64,000 nucleotides of DNA from DASYPQ01 sp041488095 (GTDB taxonomy: Bacteria; Planctomycetota; UBA1135; GCA-002686595), in assembly GCA_041488095.1 (NCBI GenBank), contig JBGPOP010000009.1, positions 1-64,000 on the forward strand, in the 5' to 3' direction. Below the pieces are notes generated by a model, which saw nothing but the letters and a program-made list of their open reading frames with translations, did no database searches and had not been told where the DNA came from. Shown one piece after another: positions 44,645 to 54,391 of the stretch; position 1 is the first letter of the stretch, and each line of letters opens with the position of its first letter. The position numbers and the translations under genes were made by a program.

Positions 44645-45832
44645 TCATTCGGCCCAGAACCGGCGCAGCGCCTGGAGCGGCTCCTGCGCGCTTCCGCCCG
44701 CGCGGAAGCGGAACGAGTGCAGCAGATCCTGCTCGGCGGCCTGCTCGACCGGATCCGCGAGCGACGCATGCTTGAGCGCGGGCCACACATCGCGCCACAG
44801 CCTCCCGGTCAGGAGGTCGGGGAGGCGCACCTCGCCGGCGCAGGCGAGCAGGTTGATCGCGAGGCCGACGCGGACTTCGGGATCGCGCTCCTCCTCGAGC
44901 GCGTCGAGGAGCGCGGAGGCGATCGCGGCCGAGCGCAGCTTCCACACCCCCTTGGCGGTCGCGAGCCGTATCTCGCGCCGCGGATCGCGCAGCCGCGCCA
45001 TCCACGCGAGCGCGGTCTCCGGGGCGATGGTGCGTGCGAGGCGCGAGCGCGCCTCCGCGGGCGCAATCCCCTTCCCGAAGCGCGAACGCCATCCGCGCCA
45101 GTCGATCCGACCCTCCTCCCGGTAGAGATCGAACGCGATCGCCCACCCGACGAAGTGGGCGAGCACGTTCTCGCGAGCGGACGAGTGATCGCCGGCGCGC
45201 AGCGAGAGGATGCGCGCGAGATCGGCGTCGGAGATCTCCTGCGTCTGCAGCTCGCGCAGCGGCCAGCACGAGAACCCGTCGACGATCCAGCGCTGCCCGT
45301 CCTGGAAGCCGTCGCCGAGCAGGCAAGCGACGCCCTCCTCGAGCCAGAGCGGCAGGTCGAGGTGCTCTTCCGCCGCGCGCGCGTGCACGAGCTCGTGCGC
45401 CACGGTTCCGCACTCCGGCGCCGCGAGGAAGATTCCCGCCGGGGAGCCGAAGAGTCCATCGCCGCGCGCGTGGTAGGCGCGCACGCGCGCCGGCCCGATG
45501 CCGGGGACGTCCTGGACCGGCCCGCCGTCGCCCTCGTGGATCACGTCGGCGCCGCTGGTCTCCGGTCCCGCCGCTCCGCTCCAGGCGTGGACGCGCACGG
45601 GTCCCTCGAAGGGGCCGAGAGCCTCCTGGACCGCGGCCATCGCGGGCACGACCACGGCCGCGAACGGACGCGGGTCGACCTCGCGGCCCGGCTCGGCGTA
45701 GAGCGTCCAGCCGTCGTAGGTCGCGAGGGGACGCCATGCCGCGCAAGAGCACAACCCCAGGGAGAGAAGCAGCGCCGAGACGCGCACCGAGGCTCGACTC
45801 GCGCTGTCGATCGCTTGCATGTCTCCATTCAT
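44645..45832 (-). CDS. Lipoprotein metallopeptidase-like (gluzincin motif) with HEAT-like tail
   Basis: 395 residues. Lipobox LCSC near residue 29 (LLLSLGLCSC). A peptidase-like motif TVAHELVHA (about residues 146-150) is followed by LWLEEGVACLL, the HExxH plus downstream Glu layout seen in DUF1570-type proteins. The C-terminal 150 residues form helical repeats with RDPRREIRLATAKGVWKLR and ERDPEVRVGLAINLL. Exported and membrane-tethered; substrate unknown. Divergent from the small gene at 45897. Confidence 0.75.
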   Translation of the reverse strand: MNGDMQAIDSASRASVRVSALLLSLGLCSCAAWRPLATYDGWTLYAEPGREVDPRPFAAVVVPAMAAVQEALGPFEGPVRVHAWSGAAGPETSGADVIHEGDGGPVQDVPGIGPARVRAYHARGDGLFGSPAGIFLAAPECGTVAHELVHARAAEEHLDLPLWLEEGVACLLGDGFQDGQRWIVDGFSCWPLRELQTQEISDADLARILSLRAGDHSSARENVLAHFVGWAIAFDLYREEGRIDWRGWRSRFGKGIAPAEARSRLARTIAPETALAWMARLRDPRREIRLATAKGVWKLRSAAIASALLDALEEERDPEVRVGLAINLLACAGEVRLPDLLTGRLWRDVWPALKHASLADPVEQAAEQDLLHSFRFRAGGSAQEPLQALRRFWAE

Positions 45833-45896
45833 AGGCGCGATCGGTCCGGCGCGCTATCCTCCTCTTCTTCGGACCCGAAAGACGCCCAGGAGGTCC

Positions 45897-46130
45897 ATGG
45901 CCAGCTTCCGCATCGATCTCGACGCACCCAGCCACATCGTCCTCGTGGTCGTGACCGAGGACGATGGCAGCGAGCACGACTATCAGTTCGACTTCGATCC
46001 CCGGTCGGGGCGCTACGAGTTCTCCGAGTACCCCCTCCTGGAGCGGGACTTCGGCAGCGAATGGGTGGCCGAGATGGACCGCCAGATCCGCGAGACGATC
46101 CAGCGCGCCCTGTCCTCCAAGAAGGGCTGA
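45897..46130 (+). CDS. Small acidic protein, paralogue of the one at 19272
   Basis: 77 residues from ATG 45897 with an AGGAGG ribosome-binding site 3-8 bases upstream. It shares SGRYEFSEYPLLERDFGSEW with SGRYMFEEIDVLRMDFGDEF of the other copy. Acidic, soluble; a beta-rich half followed by a helix. It sits 16 bp before deoB and may be co-transcribed with the nucleoside genes. Function unknown. Confidence 0.75.
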   Translation: MASFRIDLDAPSHIVLVVVTEDDGSEHDYQFDFDPRSGRYEFSEYPLLERDFGSEWVAEMDRQIRETIQRALSSKKG

Positions 46131-46146
46131 GCCCGGTGCGCTCCTC

Positions 46147-47322
<1,176 letters not shown>

Positions 47323-47324
47323 TC

Positions 47325-48564
47325 GTGGACGCGCGCTCCGTCATCCGCGAGAAGCGCGACGGCGGTGAGCTGTCGGAGGAGCAGATCCGCGACTTCATCG
47401 GCGGCTACGTGAAGGGCGAGATCCCCGACCACCAGGCCGCGGCCCTCCTGACCGCGATCTTCATCCGCGGGATGACCGAGGACGAGCTGTGCCTGTGGAC
47501 GCGGGCCATGCTCGAATCGGGCAAGAAGCTTTCGTTCGCCGAGTTGCCGCAGAGGAAGGCCGACAAGCACTCGACCGGCGGGATCGGCGACAAGGTGTCG
47601 ATCCCGCTCGCACCGGCCGTCGCTGCGTGCGGCGTGTGCGTGCCGATGATCTCCGGGCGCGGGCTCGGGCACACCGGCGGCACCCTCGACAAGCTCGAGT
47701 CGATCCCGGGCTTCCGCACGGATCTCTCCGAGGAAAGGATCCATCGCGCGCTCGACCGCACCGGGGTCGCCTTCGGCGCGCAGACGGAAGAGATCGTGCC
47801 CGCCGACCGGAAGCTCTACGCGCTGCGCGATGCGACGGGGCTCGTGGAGTCGATCCCGCTGATCGCCAGCTCGATCCTGAGCAAGAAGCTCGCGGAGGGG
47901 CTCGACGCGCTCGTGCTGGACGTCAAGTTCGGCTCGGGCGCGTTCCTGCCCGAACCCGAGCGCGGGCGGGACCTCGCGCGGACGATGATCGCGCTCGCGG
48001 GGCGCTTCGGTCTGAAGGCCGGCGCGTTCCTGACGGCGATGGACCGCCCGCTCGGCTGCGCCGTCGGACACGCGCTCGAGATCGCGGAATCGATCGACTG
48101 CCTCCGCGGCGAAGGGCCCGGGGACCTGCGCGAGCTCGTGCTCCGGCTCGGAGGCGAGATGCTCCGTCTCGTCGGCGCGGCGGCGACCGCTGGGGAGGGT
48201 AGCGGGAAGATCGCCGACGCGATCGATTCCGGTCGCGCTCTGGGCGTTTTCGAGCTGGTCTTGCGGGAGCAAGGCGGTGACCCGCGCGTGCTCCGGGATC
48301 TTTCGCGCCTGCCGCAAGGTCGGCCTGGCCGTCACCGAGCTCGGCGGAGGGCGCGAGAGGATGGGGGATGCGATCGACCCCGCCGTCGGGATCGTGTGGC
48401 GGGTGCGGGCGGGCGAACGCGTGCGCGAGGGAGAGGTCTTGGCGGAGATCCACCACCGCGGCGGCCGCGGGCTCGCGCGAGCCCAGGCGCTCCTCGCCGA
48501 CGGCGTCCGCGTCGGCGATCCCTCGCCTCCGACGCCACTCGTGCTTGCGCACATCGAGGCCTGA
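47325..48564 (+). pseudogene. deoA: Pyrimidine/thymidine phosphorylase gene with internal deletion and frameshift
   Basis: From GTG 47325 the first about 325 codons are a good phosphorylase: KADKHSTGGIGDKVSIPLAP, SGRGLGHTGGTLDKLESIPG, DALVLDVKFGSGAF. At about 48277-48310 the frame breaks. In frame it degrades to an Arg-rich tail, while the next frame (48277-48564) reads CRKVGLAVTELGGGRERMGD and DAIDPAVGIVWRVRAGERV, the conserved C-terminal domain. About 25 residues that family members have between these parts are missing, so this is a deletion plus frameshift, or an assembly error. If real, pyrimidine nucleoside cleavage is lost here. Confidence 0.75.
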
Positions 48565-48680
48565 GAGTCTGATCCCCTGCGTCCGGACGGCGGACGACCG
48601 GTGACCTACCTCCGCGCCTTGTCCCGCGTCGTGGCACTCCGGGCGATCGCGATGCGGGCCGTGATCACCGAGGTCCTCCT

Positions 48681-49514
48681 GTGAGCCCGGAATCGCCCTC
48701 CGTGCGCGCCTCGGCCGTGGAGAGTCTCGCCCGCTCGTTGCGGGAGCATGGAATCGAGCGGGTGCGTCTCGCCTTCGTGCTGGGATCCGGCCTCGGCGCA
48801 TTCGCCGAGCGGCTCGAGAGAGAGCGCACGATCCCGTTCGCGGAGGTGACCGGGATGCCGGGAAGCGCTGTCCCCGGCCACGCAGGACGGTTCGTGCTGG
48901 GCGAGATCGCGGGCATGCGCGTCCTGGTTCAGCAAGGGCGCGTCCACCTGTACGAAGGCTGGAGCGCGGGAGACGTGTGCCGCTCCGTGCGCGCGCTCGC
49001 CGCGCTGGGCTGCCGGGCCGTCGTGCTGACGAACGCTGCGGGAGGCATGCGCCGCGAATGGAGGCCGCCGGTCCTGATGCGGATCGTCGACCACATCAAT
49101 CTGCAGGGAGCGACGCCGCTCGCGGCGAACGAGGCCGGGCACGGGCCGCCCTACGACGAGGCTCTCGGAACTGCGCTCGATCGCGGAGCGGAAAAGGCCG
49201 GCGTGCTCCTCGCGCGCGGTGTGTACGCGGGGCTCCTCGGTCCCTCCTACGAAACGCCCGCGGAGGTGCGCATGCTGGCCTGGATGCGCGCCGACGCGGT
49301 CGGGATGAGCACCGTGTGCGAGGCACAAGCGGCGCGTGCCGCGGGAATGCGCGTCGCCGCGATCGCGTGCATCACGAACCTCGCGGCCGGGGTCGGCGCG
49401 ACCCCGCTGTCCCACGCCGAAGTGATCGGGTCCGGCGCGGCGGCGGCGGGGCCCTTCACGCTGCTTCTCGAGAGGGCGGTCCCGCACCTCGCGGAGGCGC
49501 TGCGGCGGCGGTGA
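48681..49514 (+). CDS. punA: Purine nucleoside phosphorylase
   Basis: 277 residues. PNP/MTAP family: FVLGSGLGAFAERL (phosphate site), GMPGSAVPGHAGRFVLG, RVHLYEGW, LTNAAGGM, DHINLQG, GPSYETPAEVRML, and GMSTVCEAQAARAAGMRVAAI. It phosphorolyses purine (deoxy)nucleosides to free base and pentose-1-phosphate. It stands 117 bp after the broken deoA and in the same direction, and is followed 17 bp later by the rpiB-like gene. Confidence 0.92.
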   Translation: MSPESPSVRASAVESLARSLREHGIERVRLAFVLGSGLGAFAERLERERTIPFAEVTGMPGSAVPGHAGRFVLGEIAGMRVLVQQGRVHLYEGWSAGDVCRSVRALAALGCRAVVLTNAAGGMRREWRPPVLMRIVDHINLQGATPLAANEAGHGPPYDEALGTALDRGAEKAGVLLARGVYAGLLGPSYETPAEVRMLAWMRADAVGMSTVCEAQAARAAGMRVAAIACITNLAAGVGATPLSHAEVIGSGAAAAGPFTLLLERAVPHLAEALRRR

Positions 49515-49530
49515 TAGACTTCCGACCCTC

Positions 49531-50211
49531 ATGGTCGGCGAGTCGCAGATCCGCGAGATCGTCCGGCGCGTGTCGGGGAGGGTCATGGCCGAGCGGGGCA
49601 GGGCCTCGTATCCCGCCGGGCGCGAGGAGAAGTCCGGCGCACGGCGAGCGGGAGGCGTCCATGTCGACATTCGCCACGTGCACCCGGAGTCGTCCGGGAG
49701 TCCAGGGAGGAACTGCGCGAATCCGCTCGTGACTGCACCGTGCCTTGCCGACATGGAACGCGGCGATGTCCTGCGCCTTCCTCCCGGCGCGATCGTCACG
49801 GACTCGGCGCGCGAGGAAGCGTGGCATCGCGGGATCGTGCTCGTCGGCGAGACGGCCTCCCCCGCCTCGACCCGTTCGGACGGACGGCTGCGCGTCGCGC
49901 TCGGGGCCGACCGCGGCGGCTTCGCGCTGAAGCAGGCGGCGATCGGATGGGTGCGCGAGCTCGGTCATCTCCCGATCGACCTCGGCGCGCGGGACGAAAG
50001 ACCGGTCGACCACCACGACTTCGCGCGCGCGGTCGCCGAGGCCGTGGCGCAGGGTCGCGCCGACGTCGGGATTTGCTTCGATGGGGCTCGAACAGGCTCG
50101 GCGCTCATGGCGAACAAGGTGCTCACGCTCGGCAGCCGATCGATCCCGGCCAGGAGCGCCGTCGAGATCGTGCGCTCGTTTCTCTCGACCCCTTCCAAGG
50201 GCATGGAATGA
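49531..50211 (+). CDS. RpiB/LacA-like isomerase with long N-terminal extension and a missing segment
   Basis: 226 residues. The first about 105 are an extension beginning with an amphipathic helix (SQIREIVRRVSGRVMAE) and including RLPPGAIVTDSAREEA. The RpiB-like part has RVALGADRGGFALKQAA and GICFDGARTGSALMANKV, with Cys kept but the usual GTGIGMS loop altered. It then jumps to LTLGSRSIPARSAVEIVRSF, skipping about 25 residues present in RpiB proteins. It may be inactive or a divergent family. Its stop overlaps the deoC ATG. Confidence 0.7.
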   Translation: MVGESQIREIVRRVSGRVMAERGRASYPAGREEKSGARRAGGVHVDIRHVHPESSGSPGRNCANPLVTAPCLADMERGDVLRLPPGAIVTDSAREEAWHRGIVLVGETASPASTRSDGRLRVALGADRGGFALKQAAIGWVRELGHLPIDLGARDERPVDHHDFARAVAEAVAQGRADVGICFDGARTGSALMANKVLTLGSRSIPARSAVEIVRSFLSTPSKGME

Positions 50212-51092
50212 GCATCCCGATACTCCGCGAGCCGATCGACGCCGCGAGTCTGGAGGCGATCCTCGAGGAGATCGCGCGCCAGATCCTCGAACATGGCGTT
50301 TCCTCCGTCAGCCACTGGGGCTGCACCTCGATCCGCGTCGAGCTGTGCCCCGAGCACTTCCACGAGGTCCTGCACGCCGGGGCGTGCCGTCTGGGGGTCG
50401 CCGCGTCCGATTTCTCGGCGCTCGGCGATCTCGCCCGCACAATCGACCACACCCTCCTGCGCCCCGACGCAAGTGCGACCGAGATCGACACCCTGTGCGA
50501 CGAGGCGCTGCGCCACCGCTTCGCCTCGGTCTGCATCAACGGGACCTGGGTGCGCCGCTGCGCCGAGATTCTCGCTGGCTCGGGCGTGATCGTGTGCGCC
50601 GTCGTCGGCTTCCCGCTCGGTGCGATGGCACCCGAGGTCAAGGTCTACGAGGCACGCCGTGCGATCCAGGACGGCTCGTGCGAGATCGACATGGTCATGA
50701 ACATCGGCGCGCTGAAGAGCGACGACCACGAATTCGTGCGTCGTGACATCGCCGGCGTCGCGGAGGTGTGCCACGGACTCGGGGCGAGGCTCAAGGTGAT
50801 CCTCGAGACCGCACTGCTCTCTGACGAGGAGAAGGTGCGCGCCTGCGAGATCGCGAAGCTCGCCGGAGCGGACTTCGTGAAGACCTCGACCGGTTTCTCC
50901 AAGGGCGGTGCCACGGTCGCGGACGTCGCCCTGATGCGCAGCGTCGTCGGACCTGCGATGGGGATCAAGGCTGCCGGAGGCGTGCGCGACGAGGAGAGCG
51001 CGAGGGAGTTGATCGCCGCGGGCGCGACGCGAATCGGCGCGTCGGCGTCGGTAGCCATCGTCCGGGGCGGACGCGGAGATGCGAGCTACTGA
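50208..51092 (+). CDS. deoC: Deoxyribose-phosphate aldolase with N-terminal extension
   Basis: 294 residues against about 220-260 in many DeoC proteins. The TIM-barrel begins at about residue 77 (ARTIDHTLLRPDASATEI). Key segments: FASVCINGTWVRR, EIDMVMNIGALKSDD, KVILETALLSDEEKV, and GADFVKTSTGFSKGGAT with the Schiff-base Lys near 224. It splits deoxyribose-5-phosphate to acetaldehyde and glyceraldehyde-3-phosphate. The extension starts with a helix (SLEAILEEIARQILEHG) and has Cys/His pairs. It closes the nucleoside operon. Confidence 0.92.
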   Translation: MSIPILREPIDAASLEAILEEIARQILEHGVSSVSHWGCTSIRVELCPEHFHEVLHAGACRLGVAASDFSALGDLARTIDHTLLRPDASATEIDTLCDEALRHRFASVCINGTWVRRCAEILAGSGVIVCAVVGFPLGAMAPEVKVYEARRAIQDGSCEIDMVMNIGALKSDDHEFVRRDIAGVAEVCHGLGARLKVILETALLSDEEKVRACEIAKLAGADFVKTSTGFSKGGATVADVALMRSVVGPAMGIKAAGGVRDEESARELIAAGATRIGASASVAIVRGGRGDASY

Positions 51093-51589
51093 TCGTCGAG
51101 GTCGATCTCGCCCGAGATCAACTGCGAAGCGATCAGGAACTCGTCAGGCTCAGGATCTCCCGCGGGCGCGAAAAGGAGCACGTCCTGCTGCCGGATCCGC
51201 TCCTTGGATGCCGCCAGCTGACAGATGCGCAGGACGTCCAGCACCCGGTCTTCCAGACGCCGCCCCGCGGGAAACTGGAGCGCGAACTCCGCGACGCCCG
51301 CTCGGACTGCAGGCAGGTCGATCTCGGGGGCCTCGCCGGACGGGACCAGGCGCAACCTCACCTGGCCCTTGCCGAACGCGACGGAGCGCCTGCCGTGCAG
51401 CCCGCAGAGACGCAGGCCGTCGTGGGCGCGGATCCGGAATTCCTCGACCTCCACCGACCGCGAGGACAGGTCCGGACGCGGCGTGTAGAGTGCCGATGGC
51501 CGCGCCAACTTCAGGACCTGCAAGCGATTACGCCAATACCCGTGCTCGAGCAACAGCGGGTGAGGCGGGCGACGTCTAGGGCTGGGCAC
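51086..51589 (-). CDS. Hypothetical beta-rich protein
   Basis: About 167 residues from GTG 51589; longer upstream frames have shadow composition. Segments such as SRSVEVEEFRIRAHDGLRL, KGQVRLRLVPSGE and an acidic helical end (SQLISGEIDLDD) suggest a soluble beta/alpha domain. No family is recognised. It is convergent with deoC, overlapping its 3' end by 7 bp. Confidence 0.5.
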   Translation of the reverse strand: MPSPRRRPPHPLLLEHGYWRNRLQVLKLARPSALYTPRPDLSSRSVEVEEFRIRAHDGLRLCGLHGRRSVAFGKGQVRLRLVPSGEAPEIDLPAVRAGVAEFALQFPAGRRLEDRVLDVLRICQLAASKERIRQQDVLLFAPAGDPEPDEFLIASQLISGEIDLDDQ

Positions 51590-51899
51590 GAAGCGGCCCA
51601 GCCGGTTCGGAGCCGGGACCGAACGTGGCTCGGGGGGGATCTTCTCCCCACTTTGCATCCATCTTGCCCAAGCGCCCCCCGGCCCGTCGGTTGGCTCGGA
51701 TCGGTAAGCAGGCCGTAAGCGGATCCCTCGCGAGAGCCTCTCCCTGGCCTCCTCGCGCGGCCTTTCCATATGATGCTCGCCCCCGTGGGCGGACGAGAGC
51801 ACGTCGCGGCCCTCCACTCAACCTCTCGAGATCCCCCAGGCTGTCGCCGTGAGCCAGCCGCGGCCCGTGACCGAGAACCCCATCAAGAGGAAGACAGGC
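51590..51899. other. Leader region before the amidohydrolase operon
   Basis: About 310 bp with no supportable gene and no promoter that I can place with confidence. Any promoter for the operon, and one for the minus-strand gene at 51086-51589, should lie here. An in-frame GTG at 51849 would extend the first amidohydrolase by 17 charged residues ahead of its signal peptide. Confidence 0.4.
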
Positions 51900-53279
51900 A
51901 TGCGTGCCCTGACGGGCTGGATCCACCTCGGTCTCTGCGCTGGCGCACTCGCTCTCCCGTCGTCGGCCGAAGACGGCCCTCCGACCCTGTTCATCAAGGT
52001 GCAGCGACTGATCCGCCGCCCGGGCGACGAGATCCAGAACGCGGCCATCATCGTGCGCGCAGGCAAGATCGCTGCCGTCGGCGTCGACCTCCAGAAACCC
52101 GAGGGGGCGCGCGAGATCGAAGGTGCGGTCGCTTGCGCAGGCTTCATCGATCCGTGGGCGGCCTTGGGGCTGGGCGCCGACTCGCTCCAGGATCTGGGCA
52201 CGAGCGGGGCAACCCGGACGGTCGACGGGCTCGACCCGTGGTCGAACGAACACTTGCGCAGGGAGGCCCTCCGAGCAGGCGTGACCGTCGTCCGCGTGCA
52301 AGCCGGGAACAGCTCGCGCGTCGGGGGCGTCGGAGCGCTCGTCCGGGTGGCGCCGGATCTCCCGCGCGACGAGGCCGTCGTGCTCGGCGATTGCGACGTG
52401 TCGATGAGCGTCGGCCTGAGCACGTCGCCCGGCGGACAGCCGGAGAGGATGGATCCCTTCGAGCGCATCGCCGATCTCGACCGTGTCGTCTCCGCGGTCG
52501 AAAACGGGAGGAGCTACCTCCTCGCGCGGACCGAGCACCGCTACGAGCTCGAAGAGTGGCAGAAGAAGATCGCCGAGAAGGATACCGAGCTGGAGAAGGA
52601 CGCCAAGAAGGCCAAGAAGGACCGCGAGAAGGAGCAGAAGGACGCGACCGAGAAGGGCAAGCCCTTCCAGGAGAAGAAGTACAAGGAGGACAAGCGCCCG
52701 CAGCCTCCGCGCTACGACGAGGACAACGAAATCCTGGCGCGCGTCGCCGACGGGGGCGTGCCGCTGCTCGTCCAGGCGCACCGATCGGCCGAGATCCGCG
52801 GCCTGCTCTCCGGTACGGCTGGCTTCGACCGATTGCGCATGATCCTGGCGGGGGGGACCGAAGCGCTCTCGTGCGCGCGGACGCTCGCCGAGCGCCGGGT
52901 CGTCGTGCTGGTCTCTCCGTTGCCGCGCGGCCGCGGAGATCTCGATGAGTACGAGCAGAGCAGCCTCTCGCTCGCCGGCGATCTCTCTCGCGCCGGGGTC
53001 ACGGTGCTCCTCGGCAGCGGTGGCTCGAACCCCGGCTCGAGCCGCGACCTGCCGCTCCTCGCCGAGCTCGCCGTCGGCAACGGCTTCGACCGCGAGAAGG
53101 CTTTCGAAGCCCTGACCCTCGGCGCAGCGCGCGCGTTCGACGCGTCTGAACGCCTGGGGAGCCTCGAACGCGGCAAGGACGCGGAGATCCTCGTGCTCGA
53201 CGGCGAGCCGCTCTCTTCGACCTCGACAGTCCGCTACGTCGTCTCCGGCGGCCGCCTGGTCGTCGAGCCGCAGAAGTGA
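51900..53279 (+). CDS. Exported amidohydrolase-like protein without zinc motif
   Basis: 459 residues from ATG 51900 with signal peptide (IHLGLCAGALALPSSAED). The amidohydrolase frame is clear: IVRAGKIAAVGVD and the C-terminal LGSLERGKDAEILVLDGEPL. But where active members have PGFIDxHxH it reads AGFIDPWAALGLG, and the late catalytic Asp region reads LLGSGGSNPGSS. The metal site should thus be empty. Residues about 230-275 are a Lys/Glu-rich helical insert. First gene of the operon; stop overlaps the next start. Confidence 0.8.
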   Translation: MRALTGWIHLGLCAGALALPSSAEDGPPTLFIKVQRLIRRPGDEIQNAAIIVRAGKIAAVGVDLQKPEGAREIEGAVACAGFIDPWAALGLGADSLQDLGTSGATRTVDGLDPWSNEHLRREALRAGVTVVRVQAGNSSRVGGVGALVRVAPDLPRDEAVVLGDCDVSMSVGLSTSPGGQPERMDPFERIADLDRVVSAVENGRSYLLARTEHRYELEEWQKKIAEKDTELEKDAKKAKKDREKEQKDATEKGKPFQEKKYKEDKRPQPPRYDEDNEILARVADGGVPLLVQAHRSAEIRGLLSGTAGFDRLRMILAGGTEALSCARTLAERRVVVLVSPLPRGRGDLDEYEQSSLSLAGDLSRAGVTVLLGSGGSNPGSSRDLPLLAELAVGNGFDREKAFEALTLGAARAFDASERLGSLERGKDAEILVLDGEPLSSTSTVRYVVSGGRLVVEPQK

Positions 53280-54391
53280 CCAAGATGATCTCCATCCTGG
53301 GCCTCGTTCTTGCCCCGCTCGTCCTCGGAACTCCGACAACCGCATCCGCTGGGGAGTCGCGCCCGCTCGCGATCCGCGCCGATCGGGTGCTCCTCGCCGA
53401 TGGCAAGACGCTCTCCCCCGGCGTGATCCTCGCCGAAGACGGCCGCATCACGGCCGTGGGCTCCGACGTCGACATCCCCAAAGACGCGGCGGTGGTCGAG
53501 CACAAGGGGACCGCAGGCGCTGGCCTGATCGCGCTGCACTCCTACTCCGGGGCGCCGTGGGAGATGCGCGACTCGACCCGCACGGTCCTGCCGGACGCGC
53601 GCGTCGCCCTCGCCTTCGATCCCGCGCGCTCGGACTTCGAGGACGCGCTCGAGGCGGGGATCACGAGCCTCGTGCTGGCGCCCATGCCGGTCGCCCTGTG
53701 CGGCGGCATCAGCGCCCTGGTCAAGACCGCGGGCGGGACCGTCGTCGAGAGGGACGCGCAGCTCTCTCTGGGCTTCTCGGCTCAATCCCTGCGGAACGAC
53801 CGGTTCCCCACGAGCTACGGCGCGGCGATCGCCGAGCTGGAGCGGCTGTTCGAGAAGCCGGAGGGGACCTTCGCCCGGGCCGCGAGCAAGAAGTTGCCTG
53901 TGCTCTTCGAGGTCACGAGCCGCGAGGACGTCGCGCGCGCGGTCGAATTCTCCGCACGCCACGGTCTCGCGGGCGCGATCCACGGGGCGGCCTGGGCGGG
54001 CGAGCTCGCCGAGCAGGTCAAGTCGGCGGGCCTCTCGGTCGTGTGCGGGCCCCTTCAGGTCGGCGAGGAGCGCCGCGACCTGCTCGCGGTGCTCGCGCTC
54101 GCCAAGGCCGGCGTGCCCTTCGGCTTCGGGCTCGACGCGCCGGGGAACCATCCGGCCATGCTGCGCACGGGGGCCGCGATGTGCGTCCGCGAGGGGCTCG
54201 ACCGCGCCACGGCCTGGCGGGCGCTGACCTCCGAGGCCGCCCGCATCGCCGGGGCGGGCGAGCGCGTGGGCGCTCTCGCCAAGGGGATGAGCGCCGATAT
54301 CGTGCTGTGGAGTGGCGATCCGCTCGACCTCGCGAGCGCCGTGAAGGCGGTCTATGTCGACGGGAAGCTCGCCTGGGAGGCCAAGCCGTGA
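53276..54391 (+). CDS. Exported amidohydrolase-like protein with degenerate zinc motif
   Basis: 371 residues from GTG 53276 (ATG 53285 also possible). Signal peptide (SILGLVLAPLVLGTPTTASAG). The strand-one metal motif is reduced to IALHSYSGAPW: one His remains, the second is Tyr. The late Asp is kept in FGFGLDAPGNHP. C-terminal hallmark VGALAKGMSADIVLWSGDP. Shorter than its neighbours, with no charged insert. Overlaps both neighbours by 4 bp. Confidence 0.8.
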   Translation: MTKMISILGLVLAPLVLGTPTTASAGESRPLAIRADRVLLADGKTLSPGVILAEDGRITAVGSDVDIPKDAAVVEHKGTAGAGLIALHSYSGAPWEMRDSTRTVLPDARVALAFDPARSDFEDALEAGITSLVLAPMPVALCGGISALVKTAGGTVVERDAQLSLGFSAQSLRNDRFPTSYGAAIAELERLFEKPEGTFARAASKKLPVLFEVTSREDVARAVEFSARHGLAGAIHGAAWAGELAEQVKSAGLSVVCGPLQVGEERRDLLAVLALAKAGVPFGFGLDAPGNHPAMLRTGAAMCVREGLDRATAWRALTSEAARIAGAGERVGALAKGMSADIVLWSGDPLDLASAVKAVYVDGKLAWEAKP

